Shown: piece by piece, positions 17,491-25,973 of the stretch
How positions within the stretch are numbered: position 1 is the stretch's first letter
Layout: the number at the start of each line of letters is the position of its first letter
Assembly: GCA_902799745.1 (NCBI GenBank)
Contig: CADCBQ010000008.1
Location: 1-64,000, forward strand
DNA length: 64,000 nt
Source of the DNA: Fibrobacter succinogenes
GTDB lineage: Bacteria > Fibrobacterota > Fibrobacteria > Fibrobacterales > Fibrobacteraceae
Direction of reading: 5' to 3'
Notes under the pieces: model-generated
Told to the model about the DNA's origin: nothing
Database searches by the model: none
What the model saw: the letters and a program-made list of their open reading frames with translations, nothing else
Position numbers and translations under genes: made by a program

Positions 17491-18069
17491 TTAAGCCGCT
17501 TTAATTTCTTTGTTCAAAATCTTTTGACTGCGTATAGCTACAGTCGGATGTTCGCGGTAAATCACCGCGAACAATTTTGTATACGGGATTTCGCTTTCGG
17601 CGAGGTTTCGCATGGCGGCCTTGGCCACCTTTTTGCCGAGCTTGTCGAAGGCGTAGCGGTCGGCTTCGTATTCCTGGTGCCAGCAGTAAAGGTGGAATAG
17701 GGTGCGGAACGGAATTGCCGCCAAATGAAGCCAGAGGATGGATTCTACAAGCGACATGCCGTGGCTTGCAAGCAAGAAGGCGAACAGCCATACGGCCAAC
17801 AGCAACAGGGCGATTTTCGCGAGGTTACGCAAAATGCCGTGACGCAGGCTCGCGTGGCCTTCTTCGTGTTTTTTCACGAATTCGTTTTCGGCAGGTTCCT
17901 TGCGATTCTCCGGCAGCGGCACGATGTCGTTCAGCAAAGGAATCAAACGCAGTACGGCAAAGATGCCGCCGCGCATTTGCGTAAGCCTGCGTTCGCGAAT
18001 TTCAAGCACGAGGCGTGCCACGAATTCAATGGCAAGCAATAAGGCGAGTATCAGCGTGGCAGAACTCAT
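17491..18069 (-). CDS. Small M48-like membrane metallopeptidase
   Basis: 192 aa. Zinc-peptidase motif HEEGH at 68-72, a downstream EYEAD (133-137) supplying the third ligand as in the M48 (HtpX/Ste24) family, and EHP near 172 resembling the M48 'HP' motif. Hydrophobic helices at 1-20 and 84-125. M48 enzymes are usually 280 residues or more, so this is a compact form. Activity is inferred from motifs only. It ends 3 nt from the symporter stop (convergent) and starts 6 nt after the DUF4954 stop, so it probably shares that transcript. Confidence 0.6.
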   Translation of the reverse strand: MSSATLILALLLAIEFVARLVLEIRERRLTQMRGGIFAVLRLIPLLNDIVPLPENRKEPAENEFVKKHEEGHASLRHGILRNLAKIALLLLAVWLFAFLLASHGMSLVESILWLHLAAIPFRTLFHLYCWHQEYEADRYAFDKLGKKVAKAAMRNLAESEIPYTKLFAVIYREHPTVAIRSQKILNKEIKAA

Positions 18070-18074
18070 CAGAG

Positions 18075-19952
18075 CTATTCGGGCTTGGCTATTTTAACAA
18101 TGGAATTTAGCCTGCGCAACTTTTCTTCGACACGGGCTTTTTCCCATTCGGTGAATCCCTTGTCAATCGGGTGCGCGTTGTCGTAGTCGTCAAAGATCTG
18201 GCGGCCGCGTTCGTTGTCCTTGTCGAGTCCGTGCGTTACGCGTTCGTACCAATCCTTTTCGAGCTGGCGGTAACGCTTGAGCAATTCGTCGAACGTTTCG
18301 GGCAAGGCTACCACGCGCATCACGTCCTTGTTCGCGTCGTTGGTAGCCATGCGGCGCAGTTCCTTTACGGGTTGCGCTTGCAGGTTCTGGTCGTTTACTA
18401 CCAAGGTGATAATCTGTTCGAGCGCGTAACGTTCCATGTATTCCTGGTACGTCTTGATCGCCTGCTGGCGAATGCGTTCGCGCATAAAGTTTTCGCCGAG
18501 ACCGTCGATGTGTTCCTTGGTGTAGATGTCGCGAATGGTGGCCACTTGCAGGCGCTGGTAAGCGTCGTAAACGTAGCGCACGGTATCGGGGCTAAAGATG
18601 CTGTAGAAGGTGGCGGGCACAATGCCCTTGCCGCGCAGCGAATACTTGTAAAGGTTGCGGTCGAGCGCGTAGGCGTTGCGGGCGTAATTCCAGCCCGGCA
18701 CGATTTCGTTCAGGCGAGGAGCCACTCCCACGAGTTGCGGGTCACCCGGGCGAATCAGCGAGAATGGGAATTTGACGCGCTGCGGGAGCGTGGTGAGTCC
18801 AGTTGCAATCAGTGTGAATGGAGATTCGCGGTAGTTTGCGGGGAACTTGATGTTCACGCCGAGGCCAAAGAACATTCCCTGACCGGGCATGACTTCTTGG
18901 TCGGGCATACGGCCGGTGTGGTTGCTGCCCACGTTCGCGCCATAGCCCAGGTTTCCGCAGCCTTCGGGCCAAAGGGCCGCAATCAAGAGCGAGTGGTGGT
19001 GCATCTGTGTCATGGGACCCACGTAAGAGCTGTTGACTTCGCCTTCTTCGATGTGGCAGCAAGGTGCGATAATCGAAGACTTCACGATTGCCTTGCAGGC
19101 GACTGTGGTGCGGCTCATGAGCACGGAGCCCTGGACTTCGGCACCGGTGTGAATGGTGACCGATTTTTGCACGTTCGAATTTTCGAGAATCACGGAGTCG
19201 TAAACGTGGCTCGGTTCTTCGAGCGAAGAAAGCACCACGGAATTGCGGATTTTTTCGGCACCTTCGATGCGAGCGTGTGCGCCAATCCAACTGTTACGAA
19301 TAATGTTGGTGTTGCAGACGACTGCGCCCTTGCCGACCACGCCGAACGGGAACGCGGTTTCTTCGCGGTAGGCCTTGAGCTGTTCGTCAAAAGCTGCGGC
19401 GACTTCGGGTTCAGGCTTGTGGAACAGCTGAGCTTCTACAAGTTCCATGGTAATTTCGGGGAACACGGCCACTTTGCGGCCGCCCATTTCGTTGCCCACG
19501 TGCATGGAGTTCCCGATCATGTAGCTGATTTTTCCGCTGCTGATAATCGAGCCCACGTTCTGCACCACGGCGCTGCTGCGCACTAAAATGTTGCTGAGCA
19601 TGGCCACTTTGTGGACCAGTGCGTTTTCGATAAAGCAATTGTGTACAAGGCTGTCGTAAATGCCTGTCGGGAACGACACGTCGCCCGGCAATAAAAGTGT
19701 TCCAAAGAATTTAGGCAAGTAGACTTCGCCCATGAACGACGAACGGATAATGCGGTTCGGGTCGAAGTCCGGTTCGACCATGACCTTGTCCCAGGATTCG
19801 GAACGGTTGCCGTTCTTTTCAAGAATCTGGATTTCGTCTTCGGTCAGGTGGCGGTATTTTGCAGTTCCGGCCCTGATACCCTTGAAATTTTCGACGGAGG
19901 TCGCTAAAATGCTGTTCTTGAGCACTTTTTTCAATTTTAACAATCGCTGCAT
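18075..19952 (-). CDS. DUF4954 family protein with left-handed beta-helix repeats
   Basis: 625 aa. The middle part (about 120-330) has hexapeptide repeats ([LIV]-G-x4 type: SWIGAHARIEGAEKIRNS, SVTIHTGAEVQGSVLMS), typical of the left-handed beta-helix of sugar acyl/nucleotidyl transferases, then a conserved GYGANVGSNHTGRMPDQE block and a helical C-terminus. Size and blocks fit DUF4954, common in Bacteroidetes, spirochaetes and Fibrobacter; function unknown. Only 28 nt separate its start from the divergent gene at 19981, so one or both promoters must overlap coding sequence. Confidence 0.75.
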   Translation of the reverse strand: MQRLLKLKKVLKNSILATSVENFKGIRAGTAKYRHLTEDEIQILEKNGNRSESWDKVMVEPDFDPNRIIRSSFMGEVYLPKFFGTLLLPGDVSFPTGIYDSLVHNCFIENALVHKVAMLSNILVRSSAVVQNVGSIISSGKISYMIGNSMHVGNEMGGRKVAVFPEITMELVEAQLFHKPEPEVAAAFDEQLKAYREETAFPFGVVGKGAVVCNTNIIRNSWIGAHARIEGAEKIRNSVVLSSLEEPSHVYDSVILENSNVQKSVTIHTGAEVQGSVLMSRTTVACKAIVKSSIIAPCCHIEEGEVNSSYVGPMTQMHHHSLLIAALWPEGCGNLGYGANVGSNHTGRMPDQEVMPGQGMFFGLGVNIKFPANYRESPFTLIATGLTTLPQRVKFPFSLIRPGDPQLVGVAPRLNEIVPGWNYARNAYALDRNLYKYSLRGKGIVPATFYSIFSPDTVRYVYDAYQRLQVATIRDIYTKEHIDGLGENFMRERIRQQAIKTYQEYMERYALEQIITLVVNDQNLQAQPVKELRRMATNDANKDVMRVVALPETFDELLKRYRQLEKDWYERVTHGLDKDNERGRQIFDDYDNAHPIDKGFTEWEKARVEEKLRRLNSIVKIAKPE

Positions 19953-19980
19953 GTCGTAAAAATAGCCTAAATTTGGGTGG

Positions 19981-20430
19981 ATGATGAAAGAGCTGCTCTA
20001 TAATTTGATACGAAAACACAAGTATAGTATCTCGATTTATACCGAAGAGATCTTTGAAAGACGTTGTCAAGAAGAAATTATCCGCAGTGATGAGGATAAC
20101 AGCTCGTTTGTATATCTTGAATTTGACTTTGAATCCCTGAAAAAGGATTTGCCCGACGAAGATGATTTCATGCAGTTCTGGAATTCCCTTTTCGCGGTGC
20201 TGAGCAGCGGTAGCCGCGGTAGCGACATCGTCGGATTCCTGGAACATGAATCGGGACTCGGCATGCTGTTGCTCGATTCCAAGCTTGATGGCTGGGAGCG
20301 TATTAAGGGCCGTATCGAACAGAAGACCTCGAGCAACCTTGAAAAAGTCAAGGATGTCTTGGACAAAACCATCAAGCCGATTCTCTATCCGGCTTGCATT
20401 CAGAATGTGCCCACGCCGGCGGCTGTGTAG
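19981..20430 (+). CDS. Hypothetical protein, possibly a degenerate GGDEF-like domain
   Basis: 149 aa, no membrane segment. FVYLEFDFESLKKDL, FWNSLFAVLSSGSRGSDIVG and GLGMLLLDSKLDGWERI follow the strand-helix pattern of nucleotidyl-cyclase folds (compare RxxD and the GVLLPDT stretch) but the GGDEF signature itself is absent, so no cyclase activity is expected. The GT4 gene starts 3 nt after its stop, so it may regulate or accompany glycosylation. Fold assignment is tentative. Confidence 0.5.
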   Translation: MMKELLYNLIRKHKYSISIYTEEIFERRCQEEIIRSDEDNSSFVYLEFDFESLKKDLPDEDDFMQFWNSLFAVLSSGSRGSDIVGFLEHESGLGMLLLDSKLDGWERIKGRIEQKTSSNLEKVKDVLDKTIKPILYPACIQNVPTPAAV

Positions 20431-20432
20431 TT

Positions 20433-21641
20433 ATGGCTGAACAATCCGGCGTCCAAAAAGTTTTAGTCATCGGTTCGGTTTACCCGCGCTTTCACGAAGA
20501 CGCCGAGGTGCCTTGGCTGCGAACCTCCATTGCGCACCTTAAAAAAGCAGGACTCGACATACAAGTTCTGGCGCCTGCCTACAAGGGGCTCAAAAGTCAC
20601 GAAATCGATGGCGTCAAGGTGAACCGATTCCGCTATGCGCCTGCCTCTTGGGAATTCCTGACGCACGAAGAAGGCGCTCCCAGCAAGATGGCGAACAAGC
20701 CCTGGTTACAGTTGCTTGCGATTCCCTATATCATCAGCGGGTTCTTCAAGTGCATTAAAATCTGCCGCAAGTTTAAGCCCGACATCATCCATGCGCATTG
20801 GCCGTTCCCGCATGCCTACATTGCTTTCGGTGCCGCTAAGTTGTTCAAGATTCCGCTGGTGTTGAATTTTCACGGCGCTGAGCTTCTGCTGATTCGCAAA
20901 AAGAAATGGGTCAAGCCGCTCCTTAAATTTGCCATTAGCCAGGCGCAGGCCGTGTTTGCGAACTCGAGTTTTACCGCCAGCAAAATCAAGGCGCTCCGCA
21001 ATGTCGATGTGGAATGGAGCCCGTATGGCACAACTTTGGAGACGGGGACGGGGAACGCCGAACCGCATCCGATAAACAGCAAGTTCAAAATCTTGTTCGT
21101 CGGGCGCCACATTGAACGCAAGGGCATTCGCTACCTGATTGAAGCGGCCAAGTATTTGCCCCGCGACCAATTCGAAATCCGCATCGTCGGCGTCGGCGAT
21201 TTAACGGATGAATTAAAGAAGTTGGCTTCGGAGTCTGCGACCCCGAATTCCGCCGAAATCATTTTCACCGGCAAGCTTTCGCCCGAAGCGCTCGCAAGCG
21301 AGTACAAGACTGCCAACGTGTTCACGCTCCCGGCGATTGTTGACAGCAAGGGCGATACCGAAGGCCTCGGCGTCGTACTCATCGAGGCCATGGAACTCGG
21401 CCTCCCGATTGTGGCAAGCAATGTGGGCGGAATCCCCGATGTCGTAATCGACGGAGAAACGGGAATCCTCGTTCCCGAAAAAGACCCCGAGGCCCTCGCA
21501 AACGCCTACAAGCGCCTGGCCAGCAACCCCGAACTGATTTCGCAGTTGCTCGCCGGCTCCCAGAAGCGCATCAACGAATGCTTCACCTGGGACGGAATCA
21601 TCGAGCGCCAAATCGCCGTCTACAACAAAGTCTTGAAATAA
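20433..21641 (+). CDS. Glycosyltransferase family 4
   Basis: 402 aa from ATG 20433. GT-B fold: N-terminal KVLVIGSVYPRFHEDAEVPWL, acceptor-side HAHWPFPHAY, linker ILFVGRHIERKGIRYLIEA, and the GT4 EX7E motif in DTEGLGVVLIEAMELGLPIVA plus NVGGIPDVV. A cytosolic retaining transferase that uses a nucleotide-sugar. Its last 145 nt (21483-21627) are duplicated at 23798-23942. Followed by a short hairpin (CTCCC-GCGA-GGGAG, 21651-21664). Confidence 0.9.
   Translation: MAEQSGVQKVLVIGSVYPRFHEDAEVPWLRTSIAHLKKAGLDIQVLAPAYKGLKSHEIDGVKVNRFRYAPASWEFLTHEEGAPSKMANKPWLQLLAIPYIISGFFKCIKICRKFKPDIIHAHWPFPHAYIAFGAAKLFKIPLVLNFHGAELLLIRKKKWVKPLLKFAISQAQAVFANSSFTASKIKALRNVDVEWSPYGTTLETGTGNAEPHPINSKFKILFVGRHIERKGIRYLIEAAKYLPRDQFEIRIVGVGDLTDELKKLASESATPNSAEIIFTGKLSPEALASEYKTANVFTLPAIVDSKGDTEGLGVVLIEAMELGLPIVASNVGGIPDVVIDGETGILVPEKDPEALANAYKRLASNPELISQLLAGSQKRINECFTWDGIIERQIAVYNKVLK
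21483..21627 (+). repeat. 145-bp direct repeat, copy 1 (GT4 3' end)
   Basis: Runs from gaccccgagg to tacaaca and is matched at 23798-23942 with the same length and a small number of substitutions, mostly silent. The two copies bracket about 2.2 kb containing the FISUMP genes. Confidence 0.9.
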
Positions 21642-21759
21642 TTTTAAAGACTCCCGCGAGGGAGCCTTTGCTGTATTATTTTTGATACTTGTTATGTATC
21701 TAAATAATTACTTGAGTAAAAATGGATGCTTTTTTAAATTCGTTCGTATTATGTTGTTT

Positions 21760-22413
21760 ATGAAAAACATTGCAATAGTCTTCTTTTGTTTTCTTTTGTT
21801 GGCTTGTTCTGAAAGTTCTACAGAACCGGAGGTGTTTGACGCCAGCAGGGTGTGTCCGGAAAACAAACGAGGCACGTTTGTTGACGATCGTGACGGGCAA
21901 GTATATAAATATACGACTATTGGCAATCAGGTGTGGATGGCCGAGAACTTGAATTATAAAATGGAGTCTGGTTCGTATGATGCGTATTCATCATCATGTA
22001 GCTCAGTAGAAGATAACTGTGATGGACGTGGGTTGTCATATTCGTATGATGTTGTTTTGGAGGCTTGCCCTAAGGGCTGGCATTTGCCTGAACAAAAGGA
22101 ATGGGATAAATTGATTGAAAAAATGGGTGGGGCTGAAATTGCGGGTGAACGCTTAAAGGCTGTTGATGGGTGGCATCCATTAAACCGAGATGACCCTCTC
22201 GGTGGTACAGATGACTGTGGTTTTGCCCTTAAATCGGCTGTGTCATCCAATTGGGATGGCGAAGGGTATTCCGCAGAATTGTGGTCGGCGACTAAAGCTC
22301 CGCATTCATATAGAACGCTTGTCACGATATACTTTTATTCGAATAAATCATGGGTGCATAATTTACAAGGTATAGATAGAGATAACTTTTCTATCCGTTG
22401 TATTAAAGAGTGA
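21760..22413 (+). CDS. FISUMP-domain lipoprotein
   Basis: 217 aa from ATG 21760. Lipoprotein signal (MKNIAIVFFCFLLLACSES, lipobox LLAC), then a FISUMP domain: RGTFVDDRDGQVYKYTTIG, QVWMAENLNY, CPKGWHLPEQKEWDKL, LWSATKA and a closing FSIRCIKE. Predicted surface-exposed; function of the domain is unknown. First of a tandem array, but clearly diverged from the two following copies (for example a CSSVEDNCDGRG insertion). Base composition is more AT-rich than the GT4 gene upstream. Confidence 0.85.
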   Translation: MKNIAIVFFCFLLLACSESSTEPEVFDASRVCPENKRGTFVDDRDGQVYKYTTIGNQVWMAENLNYKMESGSYDAYSSSCSSVEDNCDGRGLSYSYDVVLEACPKGWHLPEQKEWDKLIEKMGGAEIAGERLKAVDGWHPLNRDDPLGGTDDCGFALKSAVSSNWDGEGYSAELWSATKAPHSYRTLVTIYFYSNKSWVHNLQGIDRDNFSIRCIKE

Positions 22414-23700
22414 TCTAGGGAAAAAATGAACAACTTCCTGAAACTGTTTTTTTCTTGTGCAGTGCTGCTTTTGACAGCGTGTACGACAGATTCTGGTGAA
22501 TCTAGTGTAGTTGATGATTTTGATGCAAGTGTTGTGTGCCCGGCTGAGGGGACAAACGCTTATGGCATGCTGAACCGTGGCACGTTTGTAGATGAACGAG
22601 ATGGTCAGGAATACAAGTATACGACCATCGGTGATCAAGTATGGATGGCCGAGAATCTGAACTACAATGCTGTGGGCAGTATTTGCCAAGGCAAGGATGA
22701 GTCGAAGTGTGAACTGTATGGCAGATTGTATAAATATGTTGGTCAGGATCGGAATACAGGACGTGATACCATAAATTGGGACTTTATTGATTCTGTGTGC
22801 CCGCCTGGTTGGCACTTGCCTAAATTGGCTGAATGGGAACTTTTGCAGTCGTATATGGGTGGAACGGATTCAATGGCTGTTGCATCAAGATTAAAGTCCG
22901 AAAATGGTTGGGAAAATAGCAACTAGGGGAATTCTGCAGTTTTTCTTTCCGCTACAGCGATATATGAAACAGGGAATTATCTTGTCGCGCTTGGTAGAAA
23001 GATAGGATATTTCTATAGTGGTGGTGGTTACTACACAATTCGATGCATTAGAGATTGATCTAGGGAAAAAATGAACAACTTCCTGAAACTGTTTTTTTCT
23101 TGTGCAGTGCTGCTTTTGGCGGCGTGCACGACTGATTCTGGTGAATCTAGCGTAGTCGATGATTTTGACGCTAGCATTGTGTGCCCGGCTGAGGGAACAA
23201 ATGCCTATGGCATGCCGAACCGTGGCACGTTTGTAGACGAGCGAGATGGTCAGGAATATAAGTACACGACTATCGGCGACCAAGTATGGATGGCCGAAAA
23301 TTTGAACTATAACGCAGTAGGCAGCATTTGCCAAGGCAAGGATGAATCGAAGTGTGAATTGTATGGCAGATTGTATAGGTATACTTGGCAGAATCGGAAT
23401 ACAGGACGTGATACCATAAATTGGGACTTTATTGATTCCGTATGTCCGCCTGGTTGGCACTTGCCAAAACTGGCTGAATGGGAACTTTTGCAGTCGTATA
23501 TGGGTGGAACGGATTCAATGGCTGTTGCATCAAGATTAAAGTCCGAAAATGGTTGGGAAAATAGCAACTTAGAGGGCAATTCTGCTTTTTTTCTTTCTGC
23601 TACAGCAGGATATGAGACTATGAATTATGTAGTTTCATTTGGAAAAATAATTGGCATTTTCCCTTATGGAGGCAGTTACACAATTCGTTGCATTAGAGAT
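22411..23700 (+). repeat. Tandem duplication, two 645-bp FISUMP units
   Basis: Each unit begins tgatctaggg-aaaaaatgaacaac; the units start at 22411 and 23056, and a third unit start (tgatataggg-aaaaaatggg) is at 23701, giving a period of exactly 645 bp. The first 500 or so bases are nearly identical, the last 100 are strongly diverged. Confidence 0.88.
22426..23058 (+). pseudogene. FISUMP-domain lipoprotein with premature stop
   Basis: Starts like the intact copy (lipobox LLTAC, RGTFVDERDGQEYKYTTIGD, CPPGWHLPKLAEWELL) but reads ENSN-stop at TAG 22924-22926, then continues in frame (GNSAVFLSATA...YYTIRCIRD) to TGA 23056-23058. In the intact copy the same site reads NLEGNS; loss of three bases turned ttagag into tag. 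The 166-aa product would lack the last fifth of the domain. Could also be a sequence error, but the flanking region differs from the sister copy at many sites, so it is not a simple collapse. Confidence 0.75.
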
Positions 23701-23703
23701 TGA
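23071..23703 (+). CDS. FISUMP-domain lipoprotein
   Basis: 210 aa, complete. Lipoprotein signal with lipobox LLAAC, a short acidic spacer (TTDSGESSVVDDFDAS), then the full FISUMP domain: TFVDERDGQEYKYTTIGDQV, MAENLNYNAVGSICQGKDESKCELYGRLY, PGWHLPKLAEWELL, FFLSATAG and TIRCIRD. SD AGGG lies 9 nt before the ATG. Nearly identical to the preceding pseudogene except in the last 40 residues. Confidence 0.87.
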   Translation: MNNFLKLFFSCAVLLLAACTTDSGESSVVDDFDASIVCPAEGTNAYGMPNRGTFVDERDGQEYKYTTIGDQVWMAENLNYNAVGSICQGKDESKCELYGRLYRYTWQNRNTGRDTINWDFIDSVCPPGWHLPKLAEWELLQSYMGGTDSMAVASRLKSENGWENSNLEGNSAFFLSATAGYETMNYVVSFGKIIGIFPYGGSYTIRCIRD

Positions 23704-23766
23704 TATAGGGAAAAAATGGGAATTTTTTAATGCTGTTTGCCATAGCATTCGTTGTATCAAGGATTA
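23701..23766 (+). pseudogene. Remnant of a further FISUMP unit
   Basis: The unit start (tgatataggg, ATG) is joined after a few codons to agcattcgttgtatcaagg-attaa, which encodes SIRCIKD-stop, the normal FISUMP C-terminus. Almost the whole domain has been deleted. It shows that the array was once longer. Confidence 0.65.
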
Positions 23767-23770
23767 AAGA

Positions 23771-23968
23771 ATGAAAAAGATAGCTTTGTTACTTGATGAC
23801 CCCGAGGCCCTCGCAAATGCCTACAAACGCTTGGCCAGCAACCCCGAATTAATTTCGCAGTTGCTCGCCGGCGCTCAAAAGCGCATTGCCGAATGCTTCA
23901 CCTGGGACGGAATCATTGACCGCCAGATCGCGGTCTACAACAGATACCATTCCCATTCAAGGTCGTAG
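23771..23968 (+). pseudogene. GT4 C-terminal fragment behind a lipoprotein start
   Basis: 65 codons. The first eight residues (MKKIALLL) look like a lipoprotein signal start; from DPEALANAYKRLASNPELIS onward it repeats the C-terminus of the GT4 encoded at 20433-21641. It has no catalytic part and is probably not functional. It is a chimera left by recombination between array ends. Confidence 0.8.
23798..23942 (+). repeat. 145-bp direct repeat, copy 2
   Basis: Second copy of the GT4 3' end (see 21483-21627). Its right end runs into the convergent lipoprotein gene and supplies that gene's last codons and stop. Confidence 0.9.
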
Positions 23969-24840
23969 TTGCTGTTGTAATCTTCGTGCTCCATGACATC
24001 GGTGGATTTTAGGTATCCGATGTTCGATTTCGTAAAGCATTTTCCCGAAGAATAGTTGTCATGTTCCGAGATGTCCTCGTCGATGACTTTGGGGCAAATT
24101 TTAATTTGATCCGTTCCCTTGTTAATCGTATAAGATTTGGTAACGGTGCCGGACCATACCCTGGTATCTTGCTTGTCGATAAAGGTGGTGGTGTTTATGG
24201 TTTGCCCTAAAACGCCGTCGCTGTAAGTGTAAATCGTGAACGAAACTTCCGGGTCGCCAGCATTGTCTAAACCGTCCCAATTACTAGAAAGCTGCTTGTA
24301 ATAGGTCAGGGTAATTTTCATTGACTTTGCTGTGGTCAAGTAATAGAGAGCGCTGGAACTGCTAGAATATGTTGAGCTGCTTGAACGTGTTGAACTGCTA
24401 GATACATAGGCGCATCTGTATCCGTAGTAGGAACAGCAATAGCTGTCGCTCTTTAAGCTCGTGCCCAAGCGGCATTTTTCGGATTCACTCATGCTGGAAC
24501 TGCTGTAGATGTTGCTACACTGATATCCGTAATTGGAACAACAGTAGCTATCGCTCAGTTCGCCTGTGCCGTAGTAGCATTTTTCAGATTCGCTCATGGA
24601 GCTGCTGGAATAGGTGTTGTAACACTGGTATCCGTAATTGCTGCAACACCAGGAAGCTGTGTGAGAACTGGTTCCTTTGCGACATGCCAATTCTTTGCTA
24701 AAATCACTATCCGTTTCATCAACTTTGCGATTTGCATAGTAATAGGTATCGTCCAAGTCATCTTCGGTAGTGTCGAACGGATTTTCGTCGCTACAGGCGG
24801 CAAAGATTGCAAGGCATGCGAGTAAGTAAATCTTTTTCAT
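23935..24840 (-). CDS. Lipoprotein with three Cys-rich repeats
   Basis: 301 aa from ATG 24840. Lipobox in LLACLAIFAAC. Residues about 50-160 contain three units of roughly 35 residues, each C-x5-15-CC-S-x-YGY-x-C followed by a Ser linker (YSSSSMSESEKC), then a long Ser run (STRSSSSTYSSSSS) and a C-terminal beta-rich domain of about 130 residues (MKITLTYYKQLSSNWDG, VSFTIYTYSDGVLGQ) that may bind carbohydrate or protein. No named family. It starts 12 nt after the stop of the upstream gene and ends inside the duplicated GT4 fragment. Confidence 0.65.
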   Translation of the reverse strand: MKKIYLLACLAIFAACSDENPFDTTEDDLDDTYYYANRKVDETDSDFSKELACRKGTSSHTASWCCSNYGYQCYNTYSSSSMSESEKCYYGTGELSDSYCCSNYGYQCSNIYSSSSMSESEKCRLGTSLKSDSYCCSYYGYRCAYVSSSSTRSSSSTYSSSSSALYYLTTAKSMKITLTYYKQLSSNWDGLDNAGDPEVSFTIYTYSDGVLGQTINTTTFIDKQDTRVWSGTVTKSYTINKGTDQIKICPKVIDEDISEHDNYSSGKCFTKSNIGYLKSTDVMEHEDYNSNYDLEWEWYLL

Positions 24841-24851
24841 TGTCAAATCTC

Positions 24852-25973
24852 CTACCATGCAAAGTCGAGGCCGATGCGCCAAGTTTCTGCGATTCTATAA
24901 TTCAAGATTTCGTTGGAATAAGTGACTGCGTTGACCACTACCATTTGCCATTGGAGCGACACATGACGCGTAATTTCAAGACCAGCTCCAACGTATCCGA
25001 GGAATTCCCAGTCAGCGATAGAGAATGTTCCGTCTGCACTGTTGTAATCGTCATAGTTGTAGTATTGAGAATCGTAGGAATAGGAATCATAGTCGTATAC
25101 ACCTCTTATGCCCCAGCTAAAATAGGCGTCGTAATCCACCCATGCGTAAATAGGTTTGCGGATGTGCACGCTCAAGCTGAGGTAAGGACTAAATTTGAAT
25201 GGCAAGCCAAATCGAACCGTCAAAGGAATTTCGGCCATGAGGTTATGGTACTCGACCGAAATGTTTTGGCTGTAATAATAGGCTGCCCACGAAGCATAGA
25301 AATGGTCGTCTTCGAGATAGTAGTATCCGTGGTGCCAAACGGCATTTAAGCCGGTTTGGAAGGATCCATGGGAATAAAAATACCAACGCAGCAGGAATCC
25401 CAAATTGATTCCAAAGTGGTCTTGAATTTCGTCAGCTCTTTCAACATCATAGTTTGCAACGGTTTCTTCCTGGAATTGCTCAAACCCAATCGAGACGCCT
25501 TTATAAAAAATGCGTTCCTTTTTCTCTGCATTCAATTCTACGTGTTGCGGGGTTGTCGGTTCGATAATTGCAAGACTTGTGTCGCGCGCGGCTTCTTGCT
25601 TTGCGGTATCTTTGATTACGGAATCTTTAGTCACGGTGTCTTGGGCGAGGGAATCTATTGCCGGCAAGGCGGTGGTGTCGGCGACCGTTGTATCTGTTGT
25701 TGAATCCGCTGTTTGAATGGTATCGTAAGGAACGGTGTCAACGGAAACGGTATCGGCGGGAATGCTGTCGATAGCGGCGGTGTCGCTTGATGCTTCGGAG
25801 ATTTCGCCCTTAAGGTTCGAAATCATCTCGGAGCATTTGCAAAGCAGTTCGACCTTGGCGCAGGCCGGAGAATCGCTCTTGCCCATGCAGGAACCGCAGA
25901 ATTCGATGCAGGTGTCGTTTGCGAAAGAGGCGACGGCGCAGAATAAAAAGAGGGGGAGGATTTTCGTTTTCAA
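24852..25973 (-). CDS. Predicted outer-membrane protein with Cys-rich N-terminus
   Basis: 373 aa from TTG 25973, which overlaps the upstream stop as TTGA. Signal peptide (KILPLFLFCAVASFA), a six-Cys motif C-x3-C-x2-C-x8-C-x6-C-x-C, a long Asp-Thr/Ser linker (DTVSVDTVPYDTIQTADS and so on, about residues 65-140), and a C-terminal beta-barrel-like domain rich in Tyr/Trp ending in RIGLDFAW. The same Cys motif occurs in the protein encoded upstream. Likely an envelope protein; function unknown. Confidence 0.65.
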   Translation of the reverse strand: MKTKILPLFLFCAVASFANDTCIEFCGSCMGKSDSPACAKVELLCKCSEMISNLKGEISEASSDTAAIDSIPADTVSVDTVPYDTIQTADSTTDTTVADTTALPAIDSLAQDTVTKDSVIKDTAKQEAARDTSLAIIEPTTPQHVELNAEKKERIFYKGVSIGFEQFQEETVANYDVERADEIQDHFGINLGFLLRWYFYSHGSFQTGLNAVWHHGYYYLEDDHFYASWAAYYYSQNISVEYHNLMAEIPLTVRFGLPFKFSPYLSLSVHIRKPIYAWVDYDAYFSWGIRGVYDYDSYSYDSQYYNYDDYNSADGTFSIADWEFLGYVGAGLEITRHVSLQWQMVVVNAVTYSNEILNYRIAETWRIGLDFAW

